From: JBGPFS01 sp041483455
Lineage (GTDB): Bacteria; Chloroflexota; Limnocylindria; Limnocylindrales; CSP1-4
Assembly: GCA_041483455.1 (NCBI GenBank)
Contig: JBGPFS010000015.1
Coordinates: 1 to 22,556, forward strand
Length of the DNA: 22,556 bases
Direction of reading: 5' to 3'
Shown: positions 13,716-21,047 of the stretch, piece by piece
Numbering within the stretch: the first letter of the stretch is position 1
Layout of the letters: each line of letters begins with the position of its first letter
Notes under the pieces: model-generated
What the model saw: the letters and a program-made list of their open reading frames with translations, nothing else
What the model was told of the DNA's origin: nothing
Database searches by the model: none
Position numbers and translations under genes: made by a program

Positions 13716-14801
13716 TCAACCGGCGTTGTCGGACCTGTCTCCCGACCCCGATCCACCGGCTGGACCCGGCTGACCGCCGGAGCCTGGCGTCACCTCGAGC
13801 GTCCCACTGATGTTCGCCTGGTTCGCCGCGGTGAGCGCGACCCGGAGCGACCAGGTGCTCCCGTCGGCCGTCGAGCAGGTCGCATCGATGGTGGTGTTGC
13901 CGATCGCCCCGACGACGCCCTGGCAGACCTGGCCCGAGCCTGTGTCGAGCACCACCTGCCCCGACGCGCTCCCGTCGTCGCCACCCAGGAGCTGGACCAG
14001 GAAGGCCCCGGTCCCGTCGGTGGTCTGGCCCTGGACCTGGAGCGCCCGACCGCGCCGGCTGAGCGTCCCGTCGAACGGGAGCGGGCTCGAGGTCGTCACG
14101 CCGAGCCCCGCCGGTGCCGCGGCGGCCGGACCGGCGCCAGCGCCGGCGCCCGTCGGGACCGTCCCGCCGGCGCGGCCGCTCCACCCGGGCTGGAGCGGCC
14201 CGATGAACGTGACGGCGACGACGGCGACCACCGCGACGATCGCGAGGCCGGCCGCCACTGGGCGGCGGCGGCCGAGCGGCTCCGGGAGCAGCCGCAGGAT
14301 GAGCAGGGACCCGACCAGGAGGAGGCTGCCCCCATAGAACGCGAGCGCCCAGATCGTGCGCGTGTCGCTGCCCGTGGTGATCCCGTGGACGAGCGCCATG
14401 ACGAAGGCCACGAACGCCAGCGTGTGGAACCGGCGCCACCACGCGTAGCCGATCCGGCTCCTGATGCGCTCGGAGAGGTAGACCGCGAGAGCCAGGTACC
14501 CGGCGATGATCCCGAGCGCGACCCAGACCGGACGATAGGACGTGAGGAACGGGACGAGCACGTCGGGGACGCTCACCTTGATGAACGGGTCGACGGCGAT
14601 CGCGACGCCGTGCACGACGACGAAGACGAGTGAGAGCAGGGTGACGAAGCGGTGGACCTCGTTCGTGACGAAGCGGGTCCAGCGCGGTGAGCGCCAGCCC
14701 AGGCTCAAGGCGAGGCCCATCGCGACCGATGCGGTCAGGAGCGCGTACGCGACGAGCCCGCCCGTGCGGGCGACGTCCCAGGTGAGGGAGCCGACGGTCA
14801 C
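13716..14801 (-). CDS. Ferric-reductase-like transmembrane heme protein with C-terminal exported domain
   Basis: The 361-residue protein has about six membrane helices in residues 10-200. Two His pairs suit transmembrane b hemes: His50/His64 (EVHRF...VVHGVA) and His126/His139 (RRFHTL...LVHGIT). This is the ferric-reductase-like transmembrane domain shared by FRE/NOX, MsrQ and related flavin-electron carriers. It moves electrons across the membrane. After a Gly/Ala/Pro linker (about 205-235), a roughly 105-residue exported domain contains Cys293 and Cys309, possibly a disulfide, then a Gly/Ser/Pro-rich tail. No cytosolic FAD/NAD domain is present, so it needs a separate electron donor. The GTG start overlaps the ApbE stop codon (GTGA), so translation is coupled. 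The exported domain is not one I recognise. Confidence 0.82.
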   Translation of the reverse strand: MTVGSLTWDVARTGGLVAYALLTASVAMGLALSLGWRSPRWTRFVTNEVHRFVTLLSLVFVVVHGVAIAVDPFIKVSVPDVLVPFLTSYRPVWVALGIIAGYLALAVYLSERIRSRIGYAWWRRFHTLAFVAFVMALVHGITTGSDTRTIWALAFYGGSLLLVGSLLILRLLPEPLGRRRPVAAGLAIVAVVAVVAVTFIGPLQPGWSGRAGGTVPTGAGAGAGPAAAAPAGLGVTTSSPLPFDGTLSRRGRALQVQGQTTDGTGAFLVQLLGGDDGSASGQVVLDTGSGQVCQGVVGAIGNTTIDATCSTADGSTWSLRVALTAANQANISGTLEVTPGSGGQPGPAGGSGSGDRSDNAG

Positions 14802-15844
14802 GCGAGACCCCTTGGAGCGGGAAGCGGTTCGAGCGCGATGGCCGCGGCGGCGGGCCCGTCCGCCCACGCGCCCACGATCGTCTCGCCGCCGTCTCGGCCG
14901 ACCAGGAGGGCGGAGATCCCGACCCTGAGGAGGAACCGGGGGGCCGCGCCCCGTCCCAGGACGAACGCGACCTTGGCTGCGACCTCGGCCTGGGCGCACG
15001 AGGCGGCAGCCGCCGTGACCGCCCACAGGTCGTTGCGCGCGGGCGCACCGGTGCGGGGGTCGACGAGATGGTGCTGCTCCACGCCGCCACGCCGCCAGGC
15101 CCGCCGCGAGATGCCCGACGTCGCCAGGGCACCGGCCACGATGGCCACCTCTCGCTGGCCGTGGAGGACTTCGAGCGCCACGGGCCAGGCAGACGCGGCC
15201 GGCGGCAGCCCGGTCACGGCCAGGTCGCCACCCGCCTCGACGACGGCCGTCGTGACACCGCGGGCGAGGAGCTCGGCGATCGCGGCGTCGACGGCCATCC
15301 CTTTCGCGATCCCCCCGAGGTCGAGCGCCGATCCGGGCGGCAGCCGGACCGTGCCGGCGGCCCGATCGATTTCGATCGCGCGCCAGGCGCCCCCCGGTCC
15401 CGACACCGCCGGGGCGGGACCGTCGGGCGCCATCTCGTCGAAGCTCCGGTCGTAGCCGAGGGCACGCAGGTGCGGCTCGAGCGCCGGATCGAAGATCCCG
15501 TCCGTGGCGCGCGCGGCCCCGAGGGCGGCCTCCACGACCCCTTGCAGGAGCGGCGAGACGCGAACGGCCCGGCCGGCGGACGCGTTCAGGCGCGAGACCT
15601 CGCTCTCGGGCCGGAAGCGCGAGAGCGCGGACTCCCAGGACGAGAAGAGCGCCTCGACGATCCGCGCTGCGGCGGCCTCGGGCGCGGGCAGGACGACCGT
15701 CACGGCCGTGCCCATCGCGTGGAACTGCCGCCGGACGAACCCCGCCGGGGTGACGAGGCGGGCCGCGGCGGTGGGTTTGGTCGCGATCACGGAGGCGACA
15801 GGGGCCGGGAGGACCGCGGACGCCCGCTCAGGAAGTACGGCCAC
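14798..15844 (-). CDS. apbE: FAD:protein FMN transferase (ApbE family)
   Basis: The 348-residue protein matches ApbE enzymes, which cleave FAD and attach FMN to a Thr/Ser of exported flavoproteins using Mg2+. Diagnostic elements are FHAMGTAVTV near residue 42, SALSRFRPESEVSRLNAS, DLGGIAKGMAVD (the FAD/Mg site), EAGGDLAVTG and HHLVDPRTGAPA near the C-terminal third. The start is GTG at 15844, overlapping the end of the preceding small gene by 17 bases. The N-terminus has no clear lipobox, so localisation is uncertain. It lies between a small membrane protein and a ferric-reductase-like protein in one operon, typical of flavin-based transmembrane electron-transfer clusters. No neighbour has the standard Dxx(S/T)GA(T/S) acceptor motif, so the flavinylated substrate is missing from the window or atypical. 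Confidence 0.93.
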   Translation of the reverse strand: MAVLPERASAVLPAPVASVIATKPTAAARLVTPAGFVRRQFHAMGTAVTVVLPAPEAAAARIVEALFSSWESALSRFRPESEVSRLNASAGRAVRVSPLLQGVVEAALGAARATDGIFDPALEPHLRALGYDRSFDEMAPDGPAPAVSGPGGAWRAIEIDRAAGTVRLPPGSALDLGGIAKGMAVDAAIAELLARGVTTAVVEAGGDLAVTGLPPAASAWPVALEVLHGQREVAIVAGALATSGISRRAWRRGGVEQHHLVDPRTGAPARNDLWAVTAAAASCAQAEVAAKVAFVLGRGAAPRFLLRVGISALLVGRDGGETIVGAWADGPAAAAIALEPLPAPRGLA

Positions 15845-16166
15845 TGACGATCGCGCCGCGACCCTGCCCTGTCCCGCCGCTACCCAGGATCGGCTGGGGC
15901 TGTGCGCCGGCCTGGCCGAAGAAGTCGGTCGACGGCACGGAAGCCCGACCCGACGTGCCCGATGCCGAGCTGGTGCCGGCCGGCGCGGCGGCGTTCGTGG
16001 CGCCGACGACGTGCTGGGAGACCAGCCCCCAGGTCACGCCGAACCCGGCGACGGCGATGCCCAGGGACCAGCGCTTGGCGCGCGAGGCGAAGCGGCGTGG
16101 ATCCTCCCGGCGGGCCGAAGGATCTGCCGCTCCCGCCTGGCGGGGACGCCGCGTGGTGGTATTCAT
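15828..16166 (-). CDS. Small single-pass membrane protein, first gene of the apbE cluster
   Basis: The 112-residue frame starts at an ATG (16166) preceded by GGAGGGAG at suitable spacing. It has a basic N-terminus of about 32 residues (RRPRQ, RRED, SRAKRW), one hydrophobic helix (about 33-55, WSLGIAVAGFGVTWGLV) and a Ser/Gly/Ala/Gln-rich exported tail. I do not recognise the family. Its overlap with apbE and operon position suggest that it works with, or is modified by, the ApbE/ferric-reductase-like module, but no flavinylation motif is visible. It diverges from the response regulator. Coding status is supported by ribosome binding site, topology and gene order rather than homology. Confidence 0.68.
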   Translation of the reverse strand: MNTTTRRPRQAGAADPSARREDPRRFASRAKRWSLGIAVAGFGVTWGLVSQHVVGATNAAAPAGTSSASGTSGRASVPSTDFFGQAGAQPQPILGSGGTGQGRGAIVSGRTS

Positions 16167-16251
16167 GCCCAGAGTCTCCCTCCGCAGTCTTGGAGCATCA
16201 TTGGAGCCGTGAACGCCACGCCGGTCCGCCCGTGACCGCCCCCCGCAGCCA
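16167..16251. promoter_or_regulatory. Divergent promoter region with OmpR-type direct repeat
   Basis: This 85-base gap lies between the apbE cluster and the OmpR-type regulator gene. It contains TTGGAGC at 16190-16196 and again at 16201-16207, separated by ATCA. The period is 11 bases, about one helical turn, which is the usual arrangement for tandem binding by OmpR/PhoB-family regulators. It may let the regulator control both divergent transcripts. Confidence 0.5.
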
Positions 16252-16959
16252 GTGACCGCGCCCCGCAGCCCGGGACGGAAATCGTCGCGCCCGCCGGCGA
16301 TCCTCGTCGTGGAGGACCAGCCGACTCTCGCCCGCCTGTTGCAGAAGGTCCTCACCGAGGAGGGCTTCCGAGTCACGCTGGCCTTCGACGGCCCCGCCGG
16401 CCGCGATGCCGCGCTCGCGGAACCTCCCGACGCGGTCATCCTTGACGTCGGGCTGCCGGGGCTCGATGGCCTCGCCGTGTGCCGGGCCATCCGGGCCCGG
16501 GGCCTTCGGATGCCCATCGTCATGCTGACCGCCCGGGATGCGGTGCCTGACCGCGTGGCCGGCCTCGAGGCGGGCGCTGACGACTACGTCCTGAAGCCGT
16601 TCGCGTTCGAGGAGCTGCTGGCTCGCCTCCGAGTCCACCTCCGGCGCAGCGGCGTCTCGGCCGGCCGGCTGCGGGTCGCGGACCTCGTCGTCGACCCCGA
16701 CGCTCACGCGGCCACTCGGGCGGGCCGGCCGATCGAGCTCTCGGCCCAGGAGTTCTCGCTGCTCGAGATGCTTGCCCGCCACGTCGGGCAGGTGCTCACG
16801 CGGGATCGCATCCTCGAGCATGTCTGGGGGTACGACGCCGAGCCGTCGTCGAATGTCGTCGACCTGTATGTCCACTACCTGCGCCGAAAGGTGGACCAGG
16901 GGTTCGATGCGCCCCTCATCCACACGGTCCGGGGCGTCGGCTACGTGCTCAGGGCCTGA
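16252..16959 (+). CDS. OmpR/PhoB-family response regulator
   Basis: The 235-residue protein has an N-terminal receiver with acidic pair Glu21-Asp22 (VVEDQ), phosphoacceptor Asp65 (ILDVGLPG), Thr93 (MLTARD) and Lys115 (VLKPF), all conserved. A winged-helix DNA-binding domain follows (about 140-235) with LSAQEFSLLEMLARHVGQVL, RDRILEHVWGYD and the C-terminal IHTVRGVGYVLRA. It is a complete, conventional two-component regulator. The GTG at 16252 has no clear ribosome binding site, but no better in-frame start precedes the receiver. The histidine kinase starts eight bases after the stop. Its divergent neighbours, the apbE/ferric-reductase-like genes, are the most likely local target. Confidence 0.94.
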   Translation: MTAPRSPGRKSSRPPAILVVEDQPTLARLLQKVLTEEGFRVTLAFDGPAGRDAALAEPPDAVILDVGLPGLDGLAVCRAIRARGLRMPIVMLTARDAVPDRVAGLEAGADDYVLKPFAFEELLARLRVHLRRSGVSAGRLRVADLVVDPDAHAATRAGRPIELSAQEFSLLEMLARHVGQVLTRDRILEHVWGYDAEPSSNVVDLYVHYLRRKVDQGFDAPLIHTVRGVGYVLRA

Positions 16960-16967
16960 GGACGAGC

Positions 16968-18179
16968 GTGTTCGATCGAGTTCGCCTCCGCCTGGTCGTG
17001 GCCAACGTCCTCGTGATCGTCGGGATCGTCCTGGCGCTCGGGGTGGGGATCATGGTGGGGATGGACCGCTTCCTCCTGGATCAGCGGGCGCAGACGCTGC
17101 GGACCGTCGCCCGCGAGATCGTGGAGCGCCTGCAGGCCGACCCGGCCGACGTGGCCCTGCCGTCGGGCGGGGCGTTCGCCGGGACCTTCGCGGCGGCCTG
17201 GAACGCCGCCGGCCAGCTGGTGGTCGATCCAGCCGCGATCGGAGCCGACGCCCTGCAGCCGATCGCCACGGCCGCCACCCCGGACGGGGCGCAGGCCGTG
17301 GTCCGGTTGCGATCCGGCGACGAGGCCCTGGTCGTGTCCTTCCTCACCTTGCGCGGAACCGTCGTCCAGGTCGGACAGGACCTCGCCTCGGTCCGCGACG
17401 TCGAGCGTCAGGTCACGCTGCTCCTCGTCCTGTCGGGATCGATCGGGCTCGTCCTGGCGATCGTGGCCGGCTGGGTCCTCGCCGAGCGGTCGATGCGCCC
17501 GATCCGTCGCGCCTTCGACCGTCAGCGCGAGTTCACGGCCGACGCCTCCCACGAGCTGCGCACCCCACTCGCGGTCGTCGATGCCGGGCTCCAGGTGCTG
17601 GCACGCCACCCCGAGCGGCCGGTCGCGGAGCAGTCCGAGACCGTCGGCGCGATGCGCGACGAGGTCGGCCGGATGAACCGGCTGGTGAGCGGCCTGCTGA
17701 CTCTCGCCCGGGCCGATGCAGGTGCAGCGGAGATCGCCCCCGTCGAGACGGACCTGGACGCCCTCGTGCGCGGCGCGGTGGCCGGCTACACCGCGCTCGC
17801 TGCCGCCGGTGGCGCATCGGTCGAGCTCGACGAGGCCACGGCGGGCTCTGCCCGGGTCGACCCGGACCGGATCGCCGAGCTGCTCGGCATCTTCGTCGAC
17901 AACGCCCTGGTCCACGGCGGCCCGGGGGTCCACGTTCGGGTCACGGCTCGCCGCGCCGGGTCGATCGAGATGATCGTCGCCGACGATGGGCCCGGGATCC
18001 CGCCAGCCGAGCGAGATCGCGTCCTGGAGCGGTTCGTCCGGGGCGACGTCGCCCGATCCGGGGACGGGACCGGACTGGGGCTCTCGATCGCCCGCTGGAT
18101 CGTGGATGCCCACCGCGGGCGCCTGCTGCTGGAGGACAACCGACCGGGGCTTCGCGCCCGGGTCACCCTCCCCTCCTGA
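16968..18179 (+). CDS. Sensor histidine kinase, partner of the OmpR-type regulator
   Basis: This 403-residue membrane kinase has a first helix (residues about 8-30), an exported sensor region of about 120 residues and a second helix (about 146-168). The dimerisation/phosphoacceptor domain carries FTADASHELRTPL (His195). The HATPase domain has an N box (FVDNALVHGG), G1 (DDGPGIP), F (LERFVRGD) and G2 (GTGLGLSIAR). Only a very short linker (RSMRPIRRAFDRQ) joins helix 2 to the His domain, so a full HAMP domain is lacking, as in many compact BaeS/TcrY-like kinases. The GTG at 16968 follows GAGGAC. The exported sensor region is short and carries no recognisable ligand motif. Confidence 0.94.
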   Translation: MFDRVRLRLVVANVLVIVGIVLALGVGIMVGMDRFLLDQRAQTLRTVAREIVERLQADPADVALPSGGAFAGTFAAAWNAAGQLVVDPAAIGADALQPIATAATPDGAQAVVRLRSGDEALVVSFLTLRGTVVQVGQDLASVRDVERQVTLLLVLSGSIGLVLAIVAGWVLAERSMRPIRRAFDRQREFTADASHELRTPLAVVDAGLQVLARHPERPVAEQSETVGAMRDEVGRMNRLVSGLLTLARADAGAAEIAPVETDLDALVRGAVAGYTALAAAGGASVELDEATAGSARVDPDRIAELLGIFVDNALVHGGPGVHVRVTARRAGSIEMIVADDGPGIPPAERDRVLERFVRGDVARSGDGTGLGLSIARWIVDAHRGRLLLEDNRPGLRARVTLPS

Positions 18180-18345
18180 CCGAGGGAGGGTGCCTGGCTG
18201 GCCGGGCGTCACTCACAGTCCATACGCCTCGGCCGCGACCCGAGCGGTCGCCTCGGCGCCGGCCCGGCCGTGCCGCCCGTCGTCTGCTCGAACCCGACCT
18301 ACCTGCCGAACCCCGTCGAGCTCCGCCGCCCGGCGGTGCCCGGCC

Positions 18346-19083
18346 TCAGAGGTCGGCCACGTTGATGAGGCCGCGCCGGATGGCGAACTTGAGAAGCTCC
18401 ACCCGGTCGTGGAAGCCCAGCTTCTCCATCACCGCCGCCCGGTAGTTATGAACGGTCTGTTCGCTCAGGTGGAAGGTCTTGGCGATCTCCCGGTTGGTGT
18501 GGCCGAGGGCGGCGAGGAGGAGGACCTCCCGCTCGCGTTCGCTCAGGAGATCGTAGGGATCGCCCATCGAGCCGGGCGACGTCCGCAGGAGGTACGTGTT
18601 GACCATGCTGGTGACCATCGCCGGGCTGACGTAGGTCTGGCCGTGGGCGACGGAGCGGATGGCGCTCACGACGTCCGACGCCTGGGCCTCGCGGGTCAGG
18701 TAGCCGTGGGCACCCGCCTTGAGCGCAAGCGAGAACTGCTCGCCGCTGCCCCCGCACGTCCCGCCGCAGGCCAGGGCGAGGATCTTCATCTCGGGCCGGG
18801 CCGCCCGGATCACCTCGATCGGCTCGATCGTGCTCGGACCCCGACCGCTGAACGGCAGGTACTCGGTGATGGCGATATCGGCGGCGGACTTCTCGACGTA
18901 GGCCCTGAGCGCACCCGGCTCGTCGATCTCGCCGACGACCTGCATATCCAGCTCGGCATCGATGACCGCCCGGAATCCGGCGTTCAGGATGGGCAGATCG
19001 AACAGCGCGAGGAGCACGCCGAGCTTCTGGGCCCTCACCTTGCGGCCGGCCACCGCCGGGCTCTCGATGTCGATCACGGTCAC
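18346..19083 (-). CDS. NarL/LuxR-family regulator with degenerate (pseudo) receiver domain
   Basis: The 245-residue protein has a receiver-like N-terminal domain and a C-terminal LuxR helix-turn-helix (about 178-240: LLSEREREVLLLAALGHTNR, then REIAKTFHLSEQTVHNY). The receiver lacks its usual phosphorylation residues. The acidic pair after beta1 is replaced (VLLALFDLP), the phosphoacceptor position aligns with Glu74 (DIAITEYLPF, against consensus DLILLDLNMP), and the conserved Lys is replaced by Arg131 (GYLTREA). It also has an unusual Gly/Cys loop, CGGTCGGSG (Cys106, Cys110). It may act without phosphorylation, for instance by redox or ligand sensing. The GTG start is preceded by AAGG. It diverges from citrate synthase and has no adjacent dedicated kinase, since the nearby kinase is convergent and pairs with the OmpR-type regulator. 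Confidence 0.88.
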   Translation of the reverse strand: MTVIDIESPAVAGRKVRAQKLGVLLALFDLPILNAGFRAVIDAELDMQVVGEIDEPGALRAYVEKSAADIAITEYLPFSGRGPSTIEPIEVIRAARPEMKILALACGGTCGGSGEQFSLALKAGAHGYLTREAQASDVVSAIRSVAHGQTYVSPAMVTSMVNTYLLRTSPGSMGDPYDLLSEREREVLLLAALGHTNREIAKTFHLSEQTVHNYRAAVMEKLGFHDRVELLKFAIRRGLINVADL

Positions 19084-19369
19084 ACCCTTGAGGGAGGCGG
19101 GCGGTTCGACCCCGGGTCGCCCCGAACGCGCATGCCACTATCAATCGGCGGACCCCCGCCGCTCCGAGGGCCGAACGTCGCCTCTTCCGGGCTCGCCCGG
19201 CCCATGTCGGACGGGACCTGGCGGCCAGATCGGCGGTCTCAGGGGCGAACTCGGGGCATCCGGCCCCCGACAGCCTACCCACTCGGCCCACGACGCGGGG
19301 CGGCCATTGGGCAGAGACTGCCCGAGTCGACGCCGGCCATGCGGCGCGGCCGCAGGGAGTGAGGATCCG
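19084..19369. promoter_or_regulatory. Divergent intergenic region between the NarL-type regulator and citrate synthase
   Basis: This 286-base gap contains no convincing gene and must hold both promoters. A short inverted repeat GGGCAG-AGA-CTGCCC (19309-19323) sits about 46 bases before the citrate synthase start and could be an operator. The citrate synthase ribosome binding site GGGAGTGAGG (about 19355-19364) is clear. Confidence 0.4.
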
Positions 19370-20656
19370 ATGAACCAGACCGCCACGCTGAAGGTCGGCC
19401 AGACCGTCCTCGAGCTGCCGCTCGTCGAGGCGACGGTTGGACAGTCCGCCATCGACGTCGCCACGCTGCTCAAGGACGCTGGCGTGACGACGCTCGACTA
19501 CGGCTTCGCCAACACCGCCGCGACCCGGAGCTCGATCACCTACATCGACGGTGAGGCGGGGATCCTGCGCTACCGCGGCTACCCGATCGAGGAGCTGGCC
19601 GAGCGATCGACCTTCCTCGAGACCGCCTTCCTGCTCATCTACGGCGAGTTGCCGACCGCGCCGCAGCTCGAGGCGTGGACGACGGCCGTGACTCGCCACA
19701 CGATGCTCAACGAGGAGTTCCGGCGCTTCTTCGACGGCTTCCCGAAGGACGCCCATCCGATGGGCACCCTGGCCGCCGCGACGAGCACCCTGTCCACCTT
19801 CTACCAGGACTCCGAGGATCCGTTCGATCCCGGGGACGTCGAGATCAGCACGATCCGGCTGCTGGCCAAGCTCCCGACGATCGCCGCCTGGGCGTACAAG
19901 AAGTCGATCGGCCAGCCGTTCGTGTATCCGGACAACGCGCTCGACTTCGAGAGCAACTTCCTGCGCATGATGTTCGCGGTGCCGACCGAGCCCTACACCG
20001 TCGATCCGGTGGTCGCCCAGGCGCTTCGGACGCTCCTTCTCCTCCACGCGGACCACGAGCAGAACTGCTCGACCTCGACGGTCCGCCTGGTCGGCTCGAG
20101 CCACGCCAACCTGTTCGCCTCGGTCTCGGCCGGGATCTCGGCCCTGTGGGGCCCGCTCCACGGGGGCGCCAACCAGGAAGTCCTCGAGATGCTCAAGGCG
20201 ATCTCGGCCGACGGTGGCGACGTTGGGAAGTACGTGGCTCGGGCCAAGGATCACGACGACCCGTTCCGGTTGATGGGCTTCGGCCACCGGGTCTACCGCA
20301 ACTACGACCCGCGGGCGCGGATCATCAAGGCGGCCTCCGACCAGATCATGGCTCGCCTGGGCGTTCACGACGAGCTGCTCGACATCGCCCTCCACCTGGA
20401 GCGGGTCGCTCTGAACGACGAGTACTTCATCTCCCACAAGCTCTATCCGAACGTCGACTTCTACAGCGGGCTGATCTACCACGCACTGGGCTTCCCGATG
20501 ACGATGTTCACGGTCCTGTTCGCGATCGGTCGGGTCCCGGGCTGGATCGCCCACTGGCGCGAGATGATGCGCGACCCGGCATCGCGGATCGGCCGGCCGC
20601 GGCAGGTCTACGTCGGTTCGCCCGAGCGAGCCTACGTTCCGCTCGCGGACCGCTGA
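19370..20656 (+). CDS. gltA: Citrate synthase, type II (GltA-like)
   Basis: The 428-residue enzyme condenses acetyl-CoA and oxaloacetate to citrate at the entry of the TCA cycle. Active-site segments are HADHEQNCSTSTVR (around residue 226), GPLHGGANQEV, GFGHRVYRNYDPRA and NVDFYSGL, giving the catalytic His/His/Asp set plus oxaloacetate-binding Arg. Length and these signatures match the hexameric type II enzymes such as E. coli GltA (427 residues). The ATG at 19370 follows GGGAGTGAGG; a long in-frame upstream opening from 18962 runs into the divergent regulator and is rejected. A short gap and a truncated methyltransferase fragment follow. The divergent NarL-like regulator may control it. Confidence 0.96.
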   Translation: MNQTATLKVGQTVLELPLVEATVGQSAIDVATLLKDAGVTTLDYGFANTAATRSSITYIDGEAGILRYRGYPIEELAERSTFLETAFLLIYGELPTAPQLEAWTTAVTRHTMLNEEFRRFFDGFPKDAHPMGTLAAATSTLSTFYQDSEDPFDPGDVEISTIRLLAKLPTIAAWAYKKSIGQPFVYPDNALDFESNFLRMMFAVPTEPYTVDPVVAQALRTLLLLHADHEQNCSTSTVRLVGSSHANLFASVSAGISALWGPLHGGANQEVLEMLKAISADGGDVGKYVARAKDHDDPFRLMGFGHRVYRNYDPRARIIKAASDQIMARLGVHDELLDIALHLERVALNDEYFISHKLYPNVDFYSGLIYHALGFPMTMFTVLFAIGRVPGWIAHWREMMRDPASRIGRPRQVYVGSPERAYVPLADR

Positions 20657-20699
20657 GCCTCACGTCCGGCCTGGGCCTACGGCCGTCCGGGCCGCACCG

Positions 20700-21047
20700 A
20701 TGACCGCGCCCGACTGGCCGGCCTACTACGCGGTCACGGTCGACCGCCCGGCGTGGTCGACGGTCCTCGAGGCGATCCGGCGCTTCGAGCTCGAGGACGG
20801 CGCGGCCGGCGGGGTCCGGTCCGCGGTCGATCTCGGCTGCGGCGCCGGACGCGACGCGCGGGCGCTCCTGCGGAGCGGCTGGCACGTCCTCGCGGTCGAC
20901 CGCGAGCCCGGCGGGATCGCGGCGCTCGTGGCGAGCCGGTCCTGGGGCTCAGCTGAGGGCCTCGATCACCCCTGTGGAGGCGGGCATTCGCCTCCGGTCA
21001 TCGCCTCATCCGTTCCCTTCCCTGGCGTCGGTCTGCCCGGCGCGTGA
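20700..21047 (+). pseudogene. Truncated SAM-dependent methyltransferase fragment
   Basis: Residues 1-80 resemble the start of a class I methyltransferase of the small tellurite-resistance-like or methyltransferase-12 kind. They begin with WPAYYAVTVDRP and continue to motif I VDLGCGAGRDARALL with the acidic strand-2 end LAVDRE. Downstream of about 20940 the similarity stops. The remaining 35 codons look unrelated, contain a hairpin and run into the 3' end of the convergent cydB gene. A complete enzyme would need roughly 100 or more further residues, including substrate-binding motifs. The most likely reading is a remnant left by a deletion. A translated short protein is possible but would lack a full fold. 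No good ribosome binding site is seen. Confidence 0.65.
20976..20995. terminator. Hairpin between the methyltransferase fragment and cydB
   Basis: A 7-base perfect stem (GGAGGCG at 20976-20982, CGCCTCC at 20989-20995) with a six-base loop lies just beyond the 3' end of cydB, whose stop is at 21006-21008, in a convergent gap. It probably terminates cydAB transcription. A T-tract is absent. Confidence 0.5.

Noticed and set aside
13998..14030. Possible flavinylation motif TTDGTGAF in the exported domain of the ferric-reductase-like protein
   Set aside because: The ApbE acceptor needs Asp three residues before the Thr/Ser and a small residue after GA. Here Asp is two residues before and Phe follows, so the match is imperfect.
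18446..20554. 702-codon minus-strand open frame across the regulator and citrate synthase
   Set aside because: It overlaps citrate synthase in antisense and the NarL-type gene out of frame. Composition is typical of a GC-driven shadow.
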